Below, piece after piece: positions 1 through 9,715 of a DNA stretch of 36,268 nt. This stretch comes from Candidatus Magasanikiibacteriota bacterium (GTDB lineage Bacteria > Patescibacteriota > Patescibacteriia > Magasanikbacterales > UBA10003). The DNA lies in the NCBI GenBank assembly GCA_016214465.1, contig JACROI010000045.1, positions 1 to 36,268 on the forward strand, in the 5' to 3' direction. The position numbers and the translations under genes were made by a program. The stretch's first letter is position 1. Every line of letters begins with the position of its first letter. Below the pieces are notes generated by a model, which worked only from the letters and a program-made list of their open reading frames with translations, was not told the DNA's origin and ran no database searches.

Positions 1-1
1 T

Positions 2-1537
2 GGCCAATGGCAAACGGAAATCAGCGCGCCGCCACAGGCAGGAATTTATCAAGCTGTATTTTTAGTGAATTTTACTGACCAGACAAAAAATATCGTAAGT
101 TGGCAAATGGAATCCAAGTCGCCCGGACAGATTTATGAAAAAGTTAACGGCCAAAAGAAGGCCTTAGCCGGAGTGACTATTTCGCTTTGGCAAAATGGCG
201 TGTTGTGGCCGGCCAATGATTTTTTTCAGGGCAATCCTCAAGTGATCGGACAAGACGGCCTGTTTAGTTTTTTAGTTCCGGCCGGAAGTTATTTATTACA
301 AATTGAAAAAGACGGCTATTCTACGGAGAAGATTAATTTAATAAGCGATGGCGTTATTATCCACCCAAGCGTGGAGTTACTTTTCGTGCCGCCGCTTTTA
401 AAAGATGTGATTGATTTAAGCGCGCCGGTAGTGGAGAATTTGCAAAATATTGTTAAAAATTTAGGTGAGAAAGCTCAATTTATCAACAAAAAAATTGGTA
501 AAGAAGTTGGGCAAAGTGCGCAAAAAATCATTGGCGAGGCCGAAAAAATTATTGCCAATCCGGAAAATCAAAAAACAGCTGAACAGGTGGTCGCTCCAGT
601 CGTGGCCGGAGCAGCGGCCGCGGCTGCCACGGCCTCGGTGGGCTGGGTTTCGCTATTAAGTTATTTGCGCTTTTTATTCACCCAACCGGCTTTGCTTTTC
701 AAAAGAAGAAAACGCAAAAATTGGGGCGTGATTTACAACTCTTTAACTAAATTGCCTGTTGGTTTGATGACCGTGCGCTTGATTGACGCGGTTAGTGGCC
801 GTATTGTGCAAAGCCGTGTCACCGATGGCGAAGGTCGTTATGCCTTTTTTCCAGCTGTCGGCACTTATAAATTGGAAATTTCAGCTGACCAATTTGATTT
901 CCCTAGTCGATTTTTTGGCGGACTGCTTGAAGATGGTCAGTTTGTGGATTTGTATCATGGCGAAATAATTGAAGTAAAAGAAAAAGGCGCGACTATCACA
1001 GCGAATATTCCTTTGGATCCGGCTGGCGCGGAACGGCCGGTTGGGCATTTGATTTGGCAATTGGCTTGGCGTCGTATTCAGAATGTTTTGAGCGTTATTA
1101 GTTTAATAGTGGCTGTTGGTTTTGCTGTTTGGGTGCCGGGAATTATCACCGGCGGACTTTTGGCAGTGCAAATGGCTTTTTACGCCTTATTCAGGCATTT
1201 AGCCATACCACCCAAGCCAAAGAATTGGGGTATAATTTATGATGAACATACTCGTTTGCCCTTAGTCCAAGCCATTGCTCGTATTTTTGACCGGCAATAC
1301 AATAAATTATTGGAAACACAAGTAACTGATAAAAGCGGACGATATGCTTTTTTGGTTGGCCGTAATGAGTATTATGTAACTTATGAAAAAAATGGCTATG
1401 AAAAAAAACAGAGTGTATTGATTGATTTGAAAAATAGCTCTGAACCGGTTGCTTCTGTCGGTGTTGACACTGGTTTGAAACCGGCTGGTTTAGAGTTGGA
1501 GTTATCTGGGGATAAAAATGATATTATTAGAGAATAA
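2..1537 (+). CDS. Membrane protein with carboxypeptidase-regulatory-like (Ig-like) repeats, 5' truncated by window edge
   Basis: Reading frame stays open upstream of the listed GTG at 65 to the window start (GQWQTEISAPPQAGIYQAVFLVNFTD...). Two related domains NWGVIYNSLTKLPV...VTDGEGRYAFFP and NWGIIYDEHTRLPL...VTDKSGRYAFLV, with hydrophobic segments between them. Confidence 0.75.
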   Translation, partial: GQWQTEISAPPQAGIYQAVFLVNFTDQTKNIVSWQMESKSPGQIYEKVNGQKKALAGVTISLWQNGVLWPANDFFQGNPQVIGQDGLFSFLVPAGSYLLQIEKDGYSTEKINLISDGVIIHPSVELLFVPPLLKDVIDLSAPVVENLQNIVKNLGEKAQFINKKIGKEVGQSAQKIIGEAEKIIANPENQKTAEQVVAPVVAGAAAAAATASVGWVSLLSYLRFLFTQPALLFKRRKRKNWGVIYNSLTKLPVGLMTVRLIDAVSGRIVQSRVTDGEGRYAFFPAVGTYKLEISADQFDFPSRFFGGLLEDGQFVDLYHGEIIEVKEKGATITANIPLDPAGAERPVGHLIWQLAWRRIQNVLSVISLIVAVGFAVWVPGIITGGLLAVQMAFYALFRHLAIPPKPKNWGIIYDEHTRLPLVQAIARIFDRQYNKLLETQVTDKSGRYAFLVGRNEYYVTYEKNGYEKKQSVLIDLKNSSEPVASVGVDTGLKPAGLELELSGDKNDIIRE

Positions 1538-1587
1538 TTTGTGATATAATGTAGATAACAAAAGGAGAGGAGAGATCAGTCATTAAC

Positions 1588-4500
1588 ATGGCTGAAAAAG
1601 CTGAAAGAACAACTAAGATCAAATTGTTAAAAAAAGCCATTAACTTTGGGTTATTGGCAGTTTTTGCGTTTTTATTTTTTTGGATAAGTTCATCGCCGGT
1701 TGAGGCCGGTAATCAACAGCTCACTTTTCAAGGAAAACTCACTAATTCCAGCGGTAATAGTGTTACCAATGGCACTTATTATGTAAAATTAACGATTTAT
1801 GACGCTGCTACCGGCGGTTCTTGCCAATATACTGCTTCTTCCACTTGTTCTTCTGTCACCAGTACTCCGGTTACAGTTACCAATGGCATTTTTTCCATAA
1901 ATTTGGGTGATACTTCGGCCAGTTTGGCTGCCATCTCGCCGACTTTGTTTAATAGTAGCGCGTTATATCTAGGAATTACTGTCTGTTCCGGAGCTGGCAC
2001 AGGATGCGATAGTGAAATGACCCCACGCAAACGAATCACCGCGGCTCCTTACGCGTTTAACGCTGATTATTTGTCCGGCTTAGCTACTTCCACTATTGGC
2101 GGCCAAAGTTCTTATGTTCCTGTAACTGATTCCAGCGGGAATTTTATCATTAGTAATAAAGTTTTTGTTGCCACCACTACTGCCGGTCAGTTTGGTGTTG
2201 GCACTTCCACTGTGCCATCGGGCGTAAAAAGTTATGTTGAGGGTACCACTGCCACTGATAAATTGTTGGTGATTCGTGGTAATAGCAGTCAAAGCGGCAA
2301 TTTGCAAGAATGGCAGAATAGCGTCGGCACGGCTTTGGTAACAGTAAATTCTTCAGGTAATGTCAGTACTTCCGGCACTTTAGCGATTTTGAGCGCGGCC
2401 AGTTCCACTATTTCCAGCGCTTTGGGTATTAATTCAAGCACACCATCGCGTCGTTTGGTAGTGAATGGCGGTAGCGATACTATGGTAGGAATTTTTGAGC
2501 AAAATTTAAGTTCCAATACAGCTGCCATCTTACAATTGATTAATTATGATGGCGCCAACACTGATAAGACATTAGATTTTGTTTTACCGGGTGGCTCTAC
2601 TGCGGGAACTATTCAAGGATTATCTGCTGCCAATCGTGCTTCCATAAAAGCAACTAGTGACAGTCTTGTTATTGGAGCAGGTTCCGTAGTTGACGCTTTA
2701 GCTTTTAGTTTAAGCGATGTTCCTGTTTTGATTTTTGATGGAGTAAATAACAGAGCTATTTTTAAGAGTATCAGTATTCTTGTTGATGATGGTTCTACCA
2801 CCACCACTTTAACTAAAAATTCTTTGAAATTGGGTCAGACATCCACGATAGGCGCTGGAAAATTTTATGTTGACCTTTCCGGTAATACTTCTGCTTCCGG
2901 CACGCTCGGTGTTTTTGGCGATACAAATTTAATTGGCGGCGTTGTTTTAGGCGATAGTATTGCTGACAGCATTAGAGTGACCGGCATTTTAAGCACAATA
3001 AATATTTCCGACAATACTTCCGCCACCACTACTATTTCTAATAATTCTCTGACCTTGGGCATTGCTGCGAATTATAACGCTGGCGTATTTTCAGTTAATG
3101 ATCAAGGGATAGTTAAAGCATCAGGCACTATTACTGCTATTGGTATTACCAGTTCAGGCAGTTTAACTGTCAACGGCAATAGCACTTTAGGCGATTCTGA
3201 CGCGGCTGGCGGAGATACCGCGCGGATTTATGGCGCTCTCTCTATGGGTGTTGCTCCCACCGGCAACGCGCAAGTGTATTTGAAAGCCAGCTCCACTACG
3301 GCCGTACCGTTGTTGATACAGGATAACAATGGTTCAAGTTCTACGATTATTAATGGCTCTTCATTTATTTTGGGAAAAGGGACAAGTAGCTATAATTCCG
3401 GTGTGTTCAATATTGATTCCAATGGCAATGTGACAACTTCGGGCACTTTAAATTTAAGAAATACCACGGATTCCATTTCCGGTGTTATCTATAAAGGAAC
3501 ATCTCGCTTTATTCATAATTTTGCTTTGGCAGGGACTGAAGGGGAAAATACTTTTGTCGGCGTCAATGCCGGTAACTTTACGATGACCGGAAGTGTTGGT
3601 ACGCAAGGGAGTTACAATGTCGCAGTAGGGGGTAGTTCTTTGTTCTTCAACACAACTGGCTACTGGAATACTGCCAATGGTTATGCGTCTCTATACAACA
3701 ACACCACAGGCAATAACAACACCGCCAACGGTTATCAATCACTTTTCAATAACAACACTGGTTATTACAACACTGCCAATGGCGTTAGTGCCTTATACAA
3801 CAATACGACTGGTTATTACAACACTGCCAATGGCGTTAGTGCCCTGGCATCCAACACTACTGGCGCTGATAATACTGCCGTAGGTTTTCAGGCAGGTTAT
3901 AATTCGGATGTTTCGCTACAAATTTTCACCAGTTCCACATTTATAGGATCAAACGCTAATGCCAGCGTGAATGGATTGACCAATGTAATAGTTATTGGCT
4001 CGACCGCTCAAGCCACCGCTAGTAATCAAGTTGTATTGGGAAATTCCAGCATAACTCAGACACTTTTGCGTGGCAATGTTGGTATTGGTGTCGCACCAAC
4101 CGGCAATGCGCAGTTATTTATTAAGGCCTCTTCCACTACGGCTGTACCACTGCTGATACAAGACAACAGCGGTAATATTATCAGTCAGTTTTCCTCTTCA
4201 TCGGTGGAAGCCATTGTCAATGGCGCGCAGGTGACAGTAAATGGCTATTCACTTTTGTCACTTGGCCATTCCGGCAGTAAAGCCGGAGCATTATCAATTA
4301 GAGCGGCTAATTCCACCTCTCCAGGCGCAATAGTATTATACCGCGATGCCTCGGCAATAGGTGCGCAATTGACACCCGGCACTTTGATTGTTTCCGGCGG
4401 CGGTAGCGGTTCAACCAGCACTTTGGATTCATTAAATTTGACTATCGCTCAACAAACAAATTATAATAAAGGCGTGTTTTATGTTGACAATAATGGCAAT

Positions 4501-5865
4501 GCCTCTGTTTCCGGCACTTTGCGAGTTTTTGGCAGTACCACTACTGGCGGAGGACTGAAGATTACTGCGACAAATTCCACCACCACCATTACTTCATCTA
4601 TTTCCGGTTCCGGCATTGGAGCTTTTGTGTTGGATACAAGTTCTGTATTTGCAGCCAATGCCAGTAATATCTTATTATCAGTTCGCAATGGGGGAAATAA
4701 ACAATTCAGCATTGATACTTCCGGCAATGTGAAAGCAGTCGGTAGTTTTACCACGGATCCGAATCCTGGCGATTTTGCCGAAGTCGTTAATTTGGCGGTT
4801 GGCGAAGAAGCGGAACCCGGTGATGTGTTGACGGTGAATGCCGTTGGTTTAAATCAATTTCGCAAATCAACTTCCGCTTACGCTCGCAATGTCGCTGGCG
4901 TTATTTCTGACACCGGTAAATTTATCATTGGCGAGCCGGGGTCTGGTAAAGCCACTATGGCCTTGGCTGGTTTGGTTAAAACAAAGGTTTCGGATGAAAA
5001 TGGGCCGATTAATGCCGGTGATTATCTTGTTTCCGCTTCACTGCCCGGTTATGCGATGAAATTTGATTCTGCTTCTGGGAAAACTGCCGGTATTGTTGGT
5101 ATGGCCTTGGAACCATTGACCGCCGATATTGGAAAAATTATGATTTTGGTAAATAAAAGTCCAATCGGTGGTGGCGGCAACGCGGTTGGTTTGAATGTTT
5201 CTCAAAATAGTTCTGGTCAATTGGTGCAGAGCGGCGATTTGGATTTAGACGGGTATAGTATCTTGAATGTGAAAAAAGTTGTTGGCCAAAATAACAAATG
5301 GATGATTGATGAAGATGGATATTTAATTGCTAAAGTTACGACCAAAGAGGGCGACAAAAAATTATATGGTTTGCAATCTGGACAGGATAAAGAATTGGTT
5401 TTGTCAGGCTCGGCGCAATTAGAAAATGGTTTGAAAAAGATTGAATTGCCTTTGATTGATCAAGAAGTGATTGATCCTACCGCTGTTGTAAAAGTTTCAG
5501 TCACTCTCACTGGCGAAGCCAATGGTGTATTTGTGAGCGAAAAAAATTATCAGGGATTTATTGTTAAAGAATTGGGCGGCGGCACAAGCAATGCTTCGTT
5601 TGATTGGATGCTGATTGCCAAACGACGGGCGACGGATTATCAAGAACCGACAGTTGAGGCGCCTGCGCCAACTGCTACTGATGAAGTTGCTTCTTCCACT
5701 CCAAGCGAAGCGTCAGCGCCTGCTCCAATAGAAACACCGGCCGAAACTCCGTCCGATACCAGCCCAACCACTATTATTGAAGAAGTTCCGTCTCCTGTTA
5801 CCGAGCAGGCTAGTTCGCCAATTGAAGCGTCTCCAGCAGTATCGGTTGTTGTTCCGACTGAATAA
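1588..5865 (+). CDS. Large secreted surface/adhesin-like protein with YadA-head-like repeats and a Peptidase_G2-like C-terminal region
   Basis: 1425 aa. N-terminal hydrophobic signal (LLAVFAFLFFWISSSPVEAG), NTANGxxxLxxNTTGxx repeats, DFAEVVNLAVGEEAEPGDVLTVN...AGLVKTKVSDENGPINAGDYLVSAS, and a Pro/Ser/Thr/Glu-rich tail. Confidence 0.8.
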   Translation: MAEKAERTTKIKLLKKAINFGLLAVFAFLFFWISSSPVEAGNQQLTFQGKLTNSSGNSVTNGTYYVKLTIYDAATGGSCQYTASSTCSSVTSTPVTVTNGIFSINLGDTSASLAAISPTLFNSSALYLGITVCSGAGTGCDSEMTPRKRITAAPYAFNADYLSGLATSTIGGQSSYVPVTDSSGNFIISNKVFVATTTAGQFGVGTSTVPSGVKSYVEGTTATDKLLVIRGNSSQSGNLQEWQNSVGTALVTVNSSGNVSTSGTLAILSAASSTISSALGINSSTPSRRLVVNGGSDTMVGIFEQNLSSNTAAILQLINYDGANTDKTLDFVLPGGSTAGTIQGLSAANRASIKATSDSLVIGAGSVVDALAFSLSDVPVLIFDGVNNRAIFKSISILVDDGSTTTTLTKNSLKLGQTSTIGAGKFYVDLSGNTSASGTLGVFGDTNLIGGVVLGDSIADSIRVTGILSTINISDNTSATTTISNNSLTLGIAANYNAGVFSVNDQGIVKASGTITAIGITSSGSLTVNGNSTLGDSDAAGGDTARIYGALSMGVAPTGNAQVYLKASSTTAVPLLIQDNNGSSSTIINGSSFILGKGTSSYNSGVFNIDSNGNVTTSGTLNLRNTTDSISGVIYKGTSRFIHNFALAGTEGENTFVGVNAGNFTMTGSVGTQGSYNVAVGGSSLFFNTTGYWNTANGYASLYNNTTGNNNTANGYQSLFNNNTGYYNTANGVSALYNNTTGYYNTANGVSALASNTTGADNTAVGFQAGYNSDVSLQIFTSSTFIGSNANASVNGLTNVIVIGSTAQATASNQVVLGNSSITQTLLRGNVGIGVAPTGNAQLFIKASSTTAVPLLIQDNSGNIISQFSSSSVEAIVNGAQVTVNGYSLLSLGHSGSKAGALSIRAANSTSPGAIVLYRDASAIGAQLTPGTLIVSGGGSGSTSTLDSLNLTIAQQTNYNKGVFYVDNNGNASVSGTLRVFGSTTTGGGLKITATNSTTTITSSISGSGIGAFVLDTSSVFAANASNILLSVRNGGNKQFSIDTSGNVKAVGSFTTDPNPGDFAEVVNLAVGEEAEPGDVLTVNAVGLNQFRKSTSAYARNVAGVISDTGKFIIGEPGSGKATMALAGLVKTKVSDENGPINAGDYLVSASLPGYAMKFDSASGKTAGIVGMALEPLTADIGKIMILVNKSPIGGGGNAVGLNVSQNSSGQLVQSGDLDLDGYSILNVKKVVGQNNKWMIDEDGYLIAKVTTKEGDKKLYGLQSGQDKELVLSGSAQLENGLKKIELPLIDQEVIDPTAVVKVSVTLTGEANGVFVSEKNYQGFIVKELGGGTSNASFDWMLIAKRRATDYQEPTVEAPAPTATDEVASSTPSEASAPAPIETPAETPSDTSPTTIIEEVPSPVTEQASSPIEASPAVSVVVPTE
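3616..3903 (+). repeat. 51-nt (17-aa) tandem repeats within the surface protein gene
   Basis: Units NVAVGGSSLFFNTTGYW / NTANGYASLYNNTTGNN / NTANGYQSLFNNNTGYY / NTANGVSALYNNTTGYY / NTANGVSALASNTTGAD / NTAVGFQAGYN. Near-identical DNA copies start at about 3758 and 3809. Confidence 0.9.
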
Positions 5866-5878
5866 TCAAAAATTATTA

Positions 5879-5917
5879 AGGCGCTCATATAATGGGCGCC
5901 TCTTGTATTTTTAAGAA
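5879..5917 (+). terminator. Probable intrinsic terminator after the surface protein gene
   Basis: AGGCGC-tcatataatgg-GCGCCT followed by cttgtattttt. Confidence 0.55.
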
Positions 5918-5951
5918 AAGGGTGATAAAATTAAAAAATTGAAATTTTAAT

Positions 5952-6027
5952 GGGCCCTTAGCTCAGTTGGTAGAGCGTTCGCATGGCATGCGAAAGGTGA
6001 GGGGTTCGAGCCCCCTAGGGTCCACCA
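5952..6027 (+). tRNA. tRNA-Ala, anticodon GGC, CCA encoded
   Basis: GGGCCCT acceptor arm pairs with AGGGTCC. D-arm GCTCAGTTGGTAGAGC, anticodon loop ATGGCAT, T-arm GGGGTTCGAGCCCC, terminal CCA. 76 nt. Confidence 0.95.
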
Positions 6028-6043
6028 TTTCAGATTTGAATTT

Positions 6044-7120
6044 ATGTCTCTTTCAATCGGAATTGTCGGCTTGCCCAATGTGGGCAAGTCAACTTTATTT
6101 AAAGCCCTTACTAAAAAACAGGCTTTGATTGCCAATTATCCTTTTGCCACAATTGATCCAAATGTCGGCATTGTGGAGGTGCCTGATGATCGTTTGGCAA
6201 AACTGGCCGAGGTTTCTAAGTCGGACAAAATCGTCCCGACTGTTATTGAATTTACCGATATTGCCGGATTGGTAAAAGGAGCTAGCCAAGGCGAGGGTTT
6301 GGGCAATAAATTTTTGTCGCATATTCGCGAAACCGCGGCAATCGTGCAGGTGGTGCGCGCCTTTTCAGACCCTGATGTGATTCATGTTGGCGGTAGGGTA
6401 AATCCACAAGAAGATTTGGAAATTATTGGAGTTGAATTAGCTTTGGCTGATCTGGATTCTGCCAAAAAATACCTTAGTAATTTGAAGAGTAAGGCAAAGT
6501 CCGGGTCGACAATCGCATTGGAGCAGGAAATAAAATTGTTTGAAAGGATTGTTGATGCGTTAAATAAAGGACAGGCGATTCGCGATTTGTCTTTGACTGA
6601 TGATGAAAAAAAATTGATTAAAACATTGAATTTTTTAACCAACAAACCAATGATGGTGGTACTGAATATTGATGAGGCTGGCAGTGCCAAACAGTCAGTT
6701 CCGCCGTTAAAGTTTAATGGCCCGATTATTGAAATTTCCGCCAAAATTGAGGCGGAATTTGCTGATTTATCGCCAGATGAAGCAAAAGAATTTTTGTCAT
6801 CAATCGGCCAAAGCCAGACCGGTTTGGATAAATTGATTTTAGCCGGTTATAAATTATTGAATTTAATTACTTTTTTAACTTCCGGGCCAATGGAATCGCG
6901 CGCCTGGACTGTTGCGCGTGGCGCAAAAGCCCAGCAAGCAGCCGCAGTAATTCATTCTGATTTTGAAAAAGGATTTATCCGCGCCGAGATTTGCGATTAT
7001 TCAGATTTTATTAGTTTAGGCGGCTGGTCCAAAATGAAAGAGAGCGGCAAGATGCGTTTGGAAGGAAAGGACTATATGATGCGCGATGGCGATGTGGTGT
7101 TTTTTCATATCGGTAATTAA
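6044..7120 (+). CDS. ychF: Redox-regulated ATPase/GTPase YchF (OLA1 family)
   Basis: GLPNVGKST P-loop, NYPFATIDPNVG, DIAGLVKGASQGEGLGNKFL, C-terminal TGS-like MRLEGKDYMMRDGDVVFFHIGN. Confidence 0.95.
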   Translation: MSLSIGIVGLPNVGKSTLFKALTKKQALIANYPFATIDPNVGIVEVPDDRLAKLAEVSKSDKIVPTVIEFTDIAGLVKGASQGEGLGNKFLSHIRETAAIVQVVRAFSDPDVIHVGGRVNPQEDLEIIGVELALADLDSAKKYLSNLKSKAKSGSTIALEQEIKLFERIVDALNKGQAIRDLSLTDDEKKLIKTLNFLTNKPMMVVLNIDEAGSAKQSVPPLKFNGPIIEISAKIEAEFADLSPDEAKEFLSSIGQSQTGLDKLILAGYKLLNLITFLTSGPMESRAWTVARGAKAQQAAAVIHSDFEKGFIRAEICDYSDFISLGGWSKMKESGKMRLEGKDYMMRDGDVVFFHIGN

Positions 7121-7127
7121 AGTGTTT

Positions 7128-7160
7128 AAAAAAGACCCAGATTTATCTGGGTCTTTTAAT
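7128..7160. terminator. Bidirectional intrinsic terminator between convergent genes
   Basis: AAAAGACCCAG-atttat-CTGGGTCTTTT with T-runs on both strands. Confidence 0.9.
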
Positions 7161-8318
7161 TTTTACAATTTCTCTCCCAACTTTTTGATCAGGCCTGGCG
7201 TAAATTAGTGTCTGGCGCGGTGTTTTGAACTGTTGAAAATCAGGTGACAGAAGTGGCTCAATTCGTAGATTCATCGCGGCTAATTTTTCCAGTAAAGACA
7301 AAAAGATTTTTTGTTGCAATATAGGCCAAATCATTATTATCACTCCGTTTGGTTTTAAAATTTTGGCAAATTCATTCAAACTGGCGCAGTATAGTTGGGT
7401 TAATTCATTAACTATTTTTTGTAAATTTTTTTTTGTTTCGCGGTTTCTTAATGGCGGACCAAGAAATGGTTCTGTAATAATTGCGTCAATGGAATTGGCG
7501 AGAAAACATTTGGATAGCAAGATGGCGTTACATTTTGTTAATTTACAGTTTTTTAATTTCAGCCAGTCAATATTTTTTTGCGCGTCAGCAATCGCTTTGT
7601 CGCTATTATCGCTTCCGAGTACGTTGGTATATCCCATAAGCATGGCTTCAGTCAAAATTGTGCCAGATCCGCAAAAAGGGTCTAAAATTACGGCATCTGT
7701 GCTTATTTCAGCCAAATTTATCATTATTTTAGCCAGTTTGGGTGGTAACATACCGGAAAATTTATCACGTCCCGGCCGGCCATAGTCGCGTTCGCTAAAT
7801 TCAGCAAATGGCTGTATGGCCAATGTTTGGCCAAGCCAAATTTGATTTTTGTCACCGGCAATGATTATTTCTACTCCATTTTCATTCAATAGTTTGTTTG
7901 TTTTTACAACCACAGATGACAAGACCTTTTCTCGTGAGCTCACAAAACGCGCTTTGATGTCTTGATCGGACAATTCTTTTTTAATTTCCAATCCAAGTGT
8001 TGGAAATTTGCCAATGTAGGCGCTGATGCCGAAAAATATTTTTCTGTCTGTTGCCTTGTCTTTTATTAAATTCAGTATTTCTTTTTTAAAATCAATCATT
8101 TCAATTTTTCCCAATTGTTTTTTCACTTCGGCAATTTTTACGGTTCCGCCCAATTGCGCCATAATTTTCGCTAAGTCTATTTTTTCAATAACATCTAAAA
8201 TCAGATTTTCTTTTTGGAAAAAGGAAACTCTGTATTCTATTTTTAATCGTTTGAACAAAGAAAAAATTTCGGCCGTTGACAATTCAGGTTCTCGGCCGAG
8301 AATGAAAATATATTGCAT
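7143..8318 (-). CDS. Putative RNA methyltransferase (UPF0020/Trm11-like class I MTase)
   Basis: DPFCGSGTILTEAMLMGYTNVLGSDNSDKAI SAM-binding motif; TEPFLGPPLRNRE in the catalytic motif position. Confidence 0.75.
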   Translation of the reverse strand: MQYIFILGREPELSTAEIFSLFKRLKIEYRVSFFQKENLILDVIEKIDLAKIMAQLGGTVKIAEVKKQLGKIEMIDFKKEILNLIKDKATDRKIFFGISAYIGKFPTLGLEIKKELSDQDIKARFVSSREKVLSSVVVKTNKLLNENGVEIIIAGDKNQIWLGQTLAIQPFAEFSERDYGRPGRDKFSGMLPPKLAKIMINLAEISTDAVILDPFCGSGTILTEAMLMGYTNVLGSDNSDKAIADAQKNIDWLKLKNCKLTKCNAILLSKCFLANSIDAIITEPFLGPPLRNRETKKNLQKIVNELTQLYCASLNEFAKILKPNGVIIMIWPILQQKIFLSLLEKLAAMNLRIEPLLSPDFQQFKTPRQTLIYARPDQKVGREIVKIKRPR

Positions 8319-8332
8319 AAGAAAGGAATCGC

Positions 8333-8653
8333 CTATTTGGTAAGTGGCGCGGATGGAAACGGATTGCGCACTTCTTGCCAGTTGGCAACAGGCGCATTTT
8401 TACGATTTTCCGCGGTAGATTTTACTTTTTGATATAGGTCAATATCCAAAATATCCACGGCCAGCTGTGATTTGAGAATCACAATTTCTTCCGCTTGTAT
8501 AAGAGTCAAATAAAACCGTTGATACAAAAAAAGCAAAAAAATAATGAATGTTGAGCTGATTATAAACAAAATACCGTAAAAAGTCAATCGGATGACCAGC
8601 TCCTGTTTGGAGACATTTTTATCAAGATATTTTTCAAGATTAATTTTGAACAT
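8333..8653 (-). CDS. Small single-TM protein in the type IV pilus cluster
   Basis: 106 aa with one hydrophobic helix; overlaps the start of the pilO-like gene region. Confidence 0.6.
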   Translation of the reverse strand: MFKINLEKYLDKNVSKQELVIRLTFYGILFIISSTFIIFLLFLYQRFYLTLIQAEEIVILKSQLAVDILDIDLYQKVKSTAENRKNAPVANWQEVRNPFPSAPLTK

Positions 8654-9170
8654 ACACTTCAGCTTTCAATGACATGTTTATTAAAAATGAAGCGTCGCGA
8701 TTTAAGTTGACTTCTGAAATGGAAATAAGATAATCGCTGTGCTCCAATGCGGTTAAATATGACAATAAATCAACAAATTCCCCTTGAGTGTCAATTTGCA
8801 AATCTATTTTATCAATATCTCGGTTCTTTGTTTTATCAGCGCGGGCAATGTTGATTTTTTGTTTAATGGAGAATTTATCAGCCAAGCCCTCCAGATAAGA
8901 GATAAAGCCGATTTCTTCTCCATTTTTAATGAATAAGGACCTTAATTCAGTAGTGATTTGTTTGGCCTGCGCCAGAATATTTTGCGATTTGTGAAGATAG
9001 CGCACTTTTTCATATTTTAATTCCAAAGAAGTGCGCAGTTCTAAAATATGGTTGTTCATTTTTTGTATGCTTTGATATTGTGGGTAAATAATCAAAAAAC
9101 TCACTAAGAAAAAAAATGCTAAAATACCGCCTGTGATATAGATTAATTTTTTTTCATGTGTTTGAAACAT
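8640..9170 (-). CDS. pilO: PilO-like type IV pilus assembly protein
   Basis: N-terminal TM plus coiled coil followed by a small alpha/beta domain; position after pilM and pilN. Confidence 0.65.
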   Translation of the reverse strand: MFQTHEKKLIYITGGILAFFFLVSFLIIYPQYQSIQKMNNHILELRTSLELKYEKVRYLHKSQNILAQAKQITTELRSLFIKNGEEIGFISYLEGLADKFSIKQKINIARADKTKNRDIDKIDLQIDTQGEFVDLLSYLTALEHSDYLISISEVNLNRDASFLINMSLKAEVYVQN

Positions 9171-9178
9171 AAGGTGTT

Positions 9179-9709
9179 TTATGGCAGATTCATTTCAATG
9201 TTGATGATAAAATTGATGTTTTCTTTGGCGGTTAAAGTTGAGGCCGGCAAGTCAAGCTTTTTAACCCAGGGCAATTTGGTTAAATTGTCTTTCAACAACA
9301 ACAGATCGGCGCGGGTTTTAGCCATACCCTGAATGATCAGATTTTCGTTTTCTTTATTAAAATCAAGGCCGTTTAGGAAAATGCCGGTTGACAGGTTTTT
9401 TAAGGTTTCAGCCAAATATGGTGTCCAGAAAAAAAAGTTACTTTGCGCCTCGTCTATATTTTTTAAATCTTTGTTGATTTTTTGAATTTCCTGATTGATT
9501 TGATTGTAGACCGGTTCCAGATTGGTAGTGCGTGATTGAACAGACCCGAGATTGGAGAGGAGTATCTGGTTGGCCACGACCAAAGAAATCGCCACTATCA
9601 GTCCGTAAAGTAAAATTATTTCAATTAAAAAACGCGAATAAAGAACCAAATAAATATGGTTAATCAGCTTCTTTTTTTCCGGCGGCATTAAATTGATAAT
9701 GATTTCCAT
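9179..9709 (-). CDS. pilN: PilN-like type IV pilus assembly protein
   Basis: MEIIINLMPPEKK N-terminal motif (INLLP-like), TM and coiled coil; follows pilM. Confidence 0.75.
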   Translation of the reverse strand: MEIIINLMPPEKKKLINHIYLVLYSRFLIEIILLYGLIVAISLVVANQILLSNLGSVQSRTTNLEPVYNQINQEIQKINKDLKNIDEAQSNFFFWTPYLAETLKNLSTGIFLNGLDFNKENENLIIQGMAKTRADLLLLKDNLTKLPWVKKLDLPASTLTAKENINFIINIEMNLP

Positions 9710-9715
9710 AGAAAT

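Noticed and set aside
3677-3883. 68-aa ORF in an alternative frame of the surface protein
   Set aside because: It is a frame-shifted reading of the 51-nt tandem repeat.
3616-3903. Possible CRISPR-like tandem repeats
   Set aside because: Repeats are contiguous, coding and have no unique spacers; they encode a 17-aa adhesin motif. No CRISPR array or cas gene was seen in the window.
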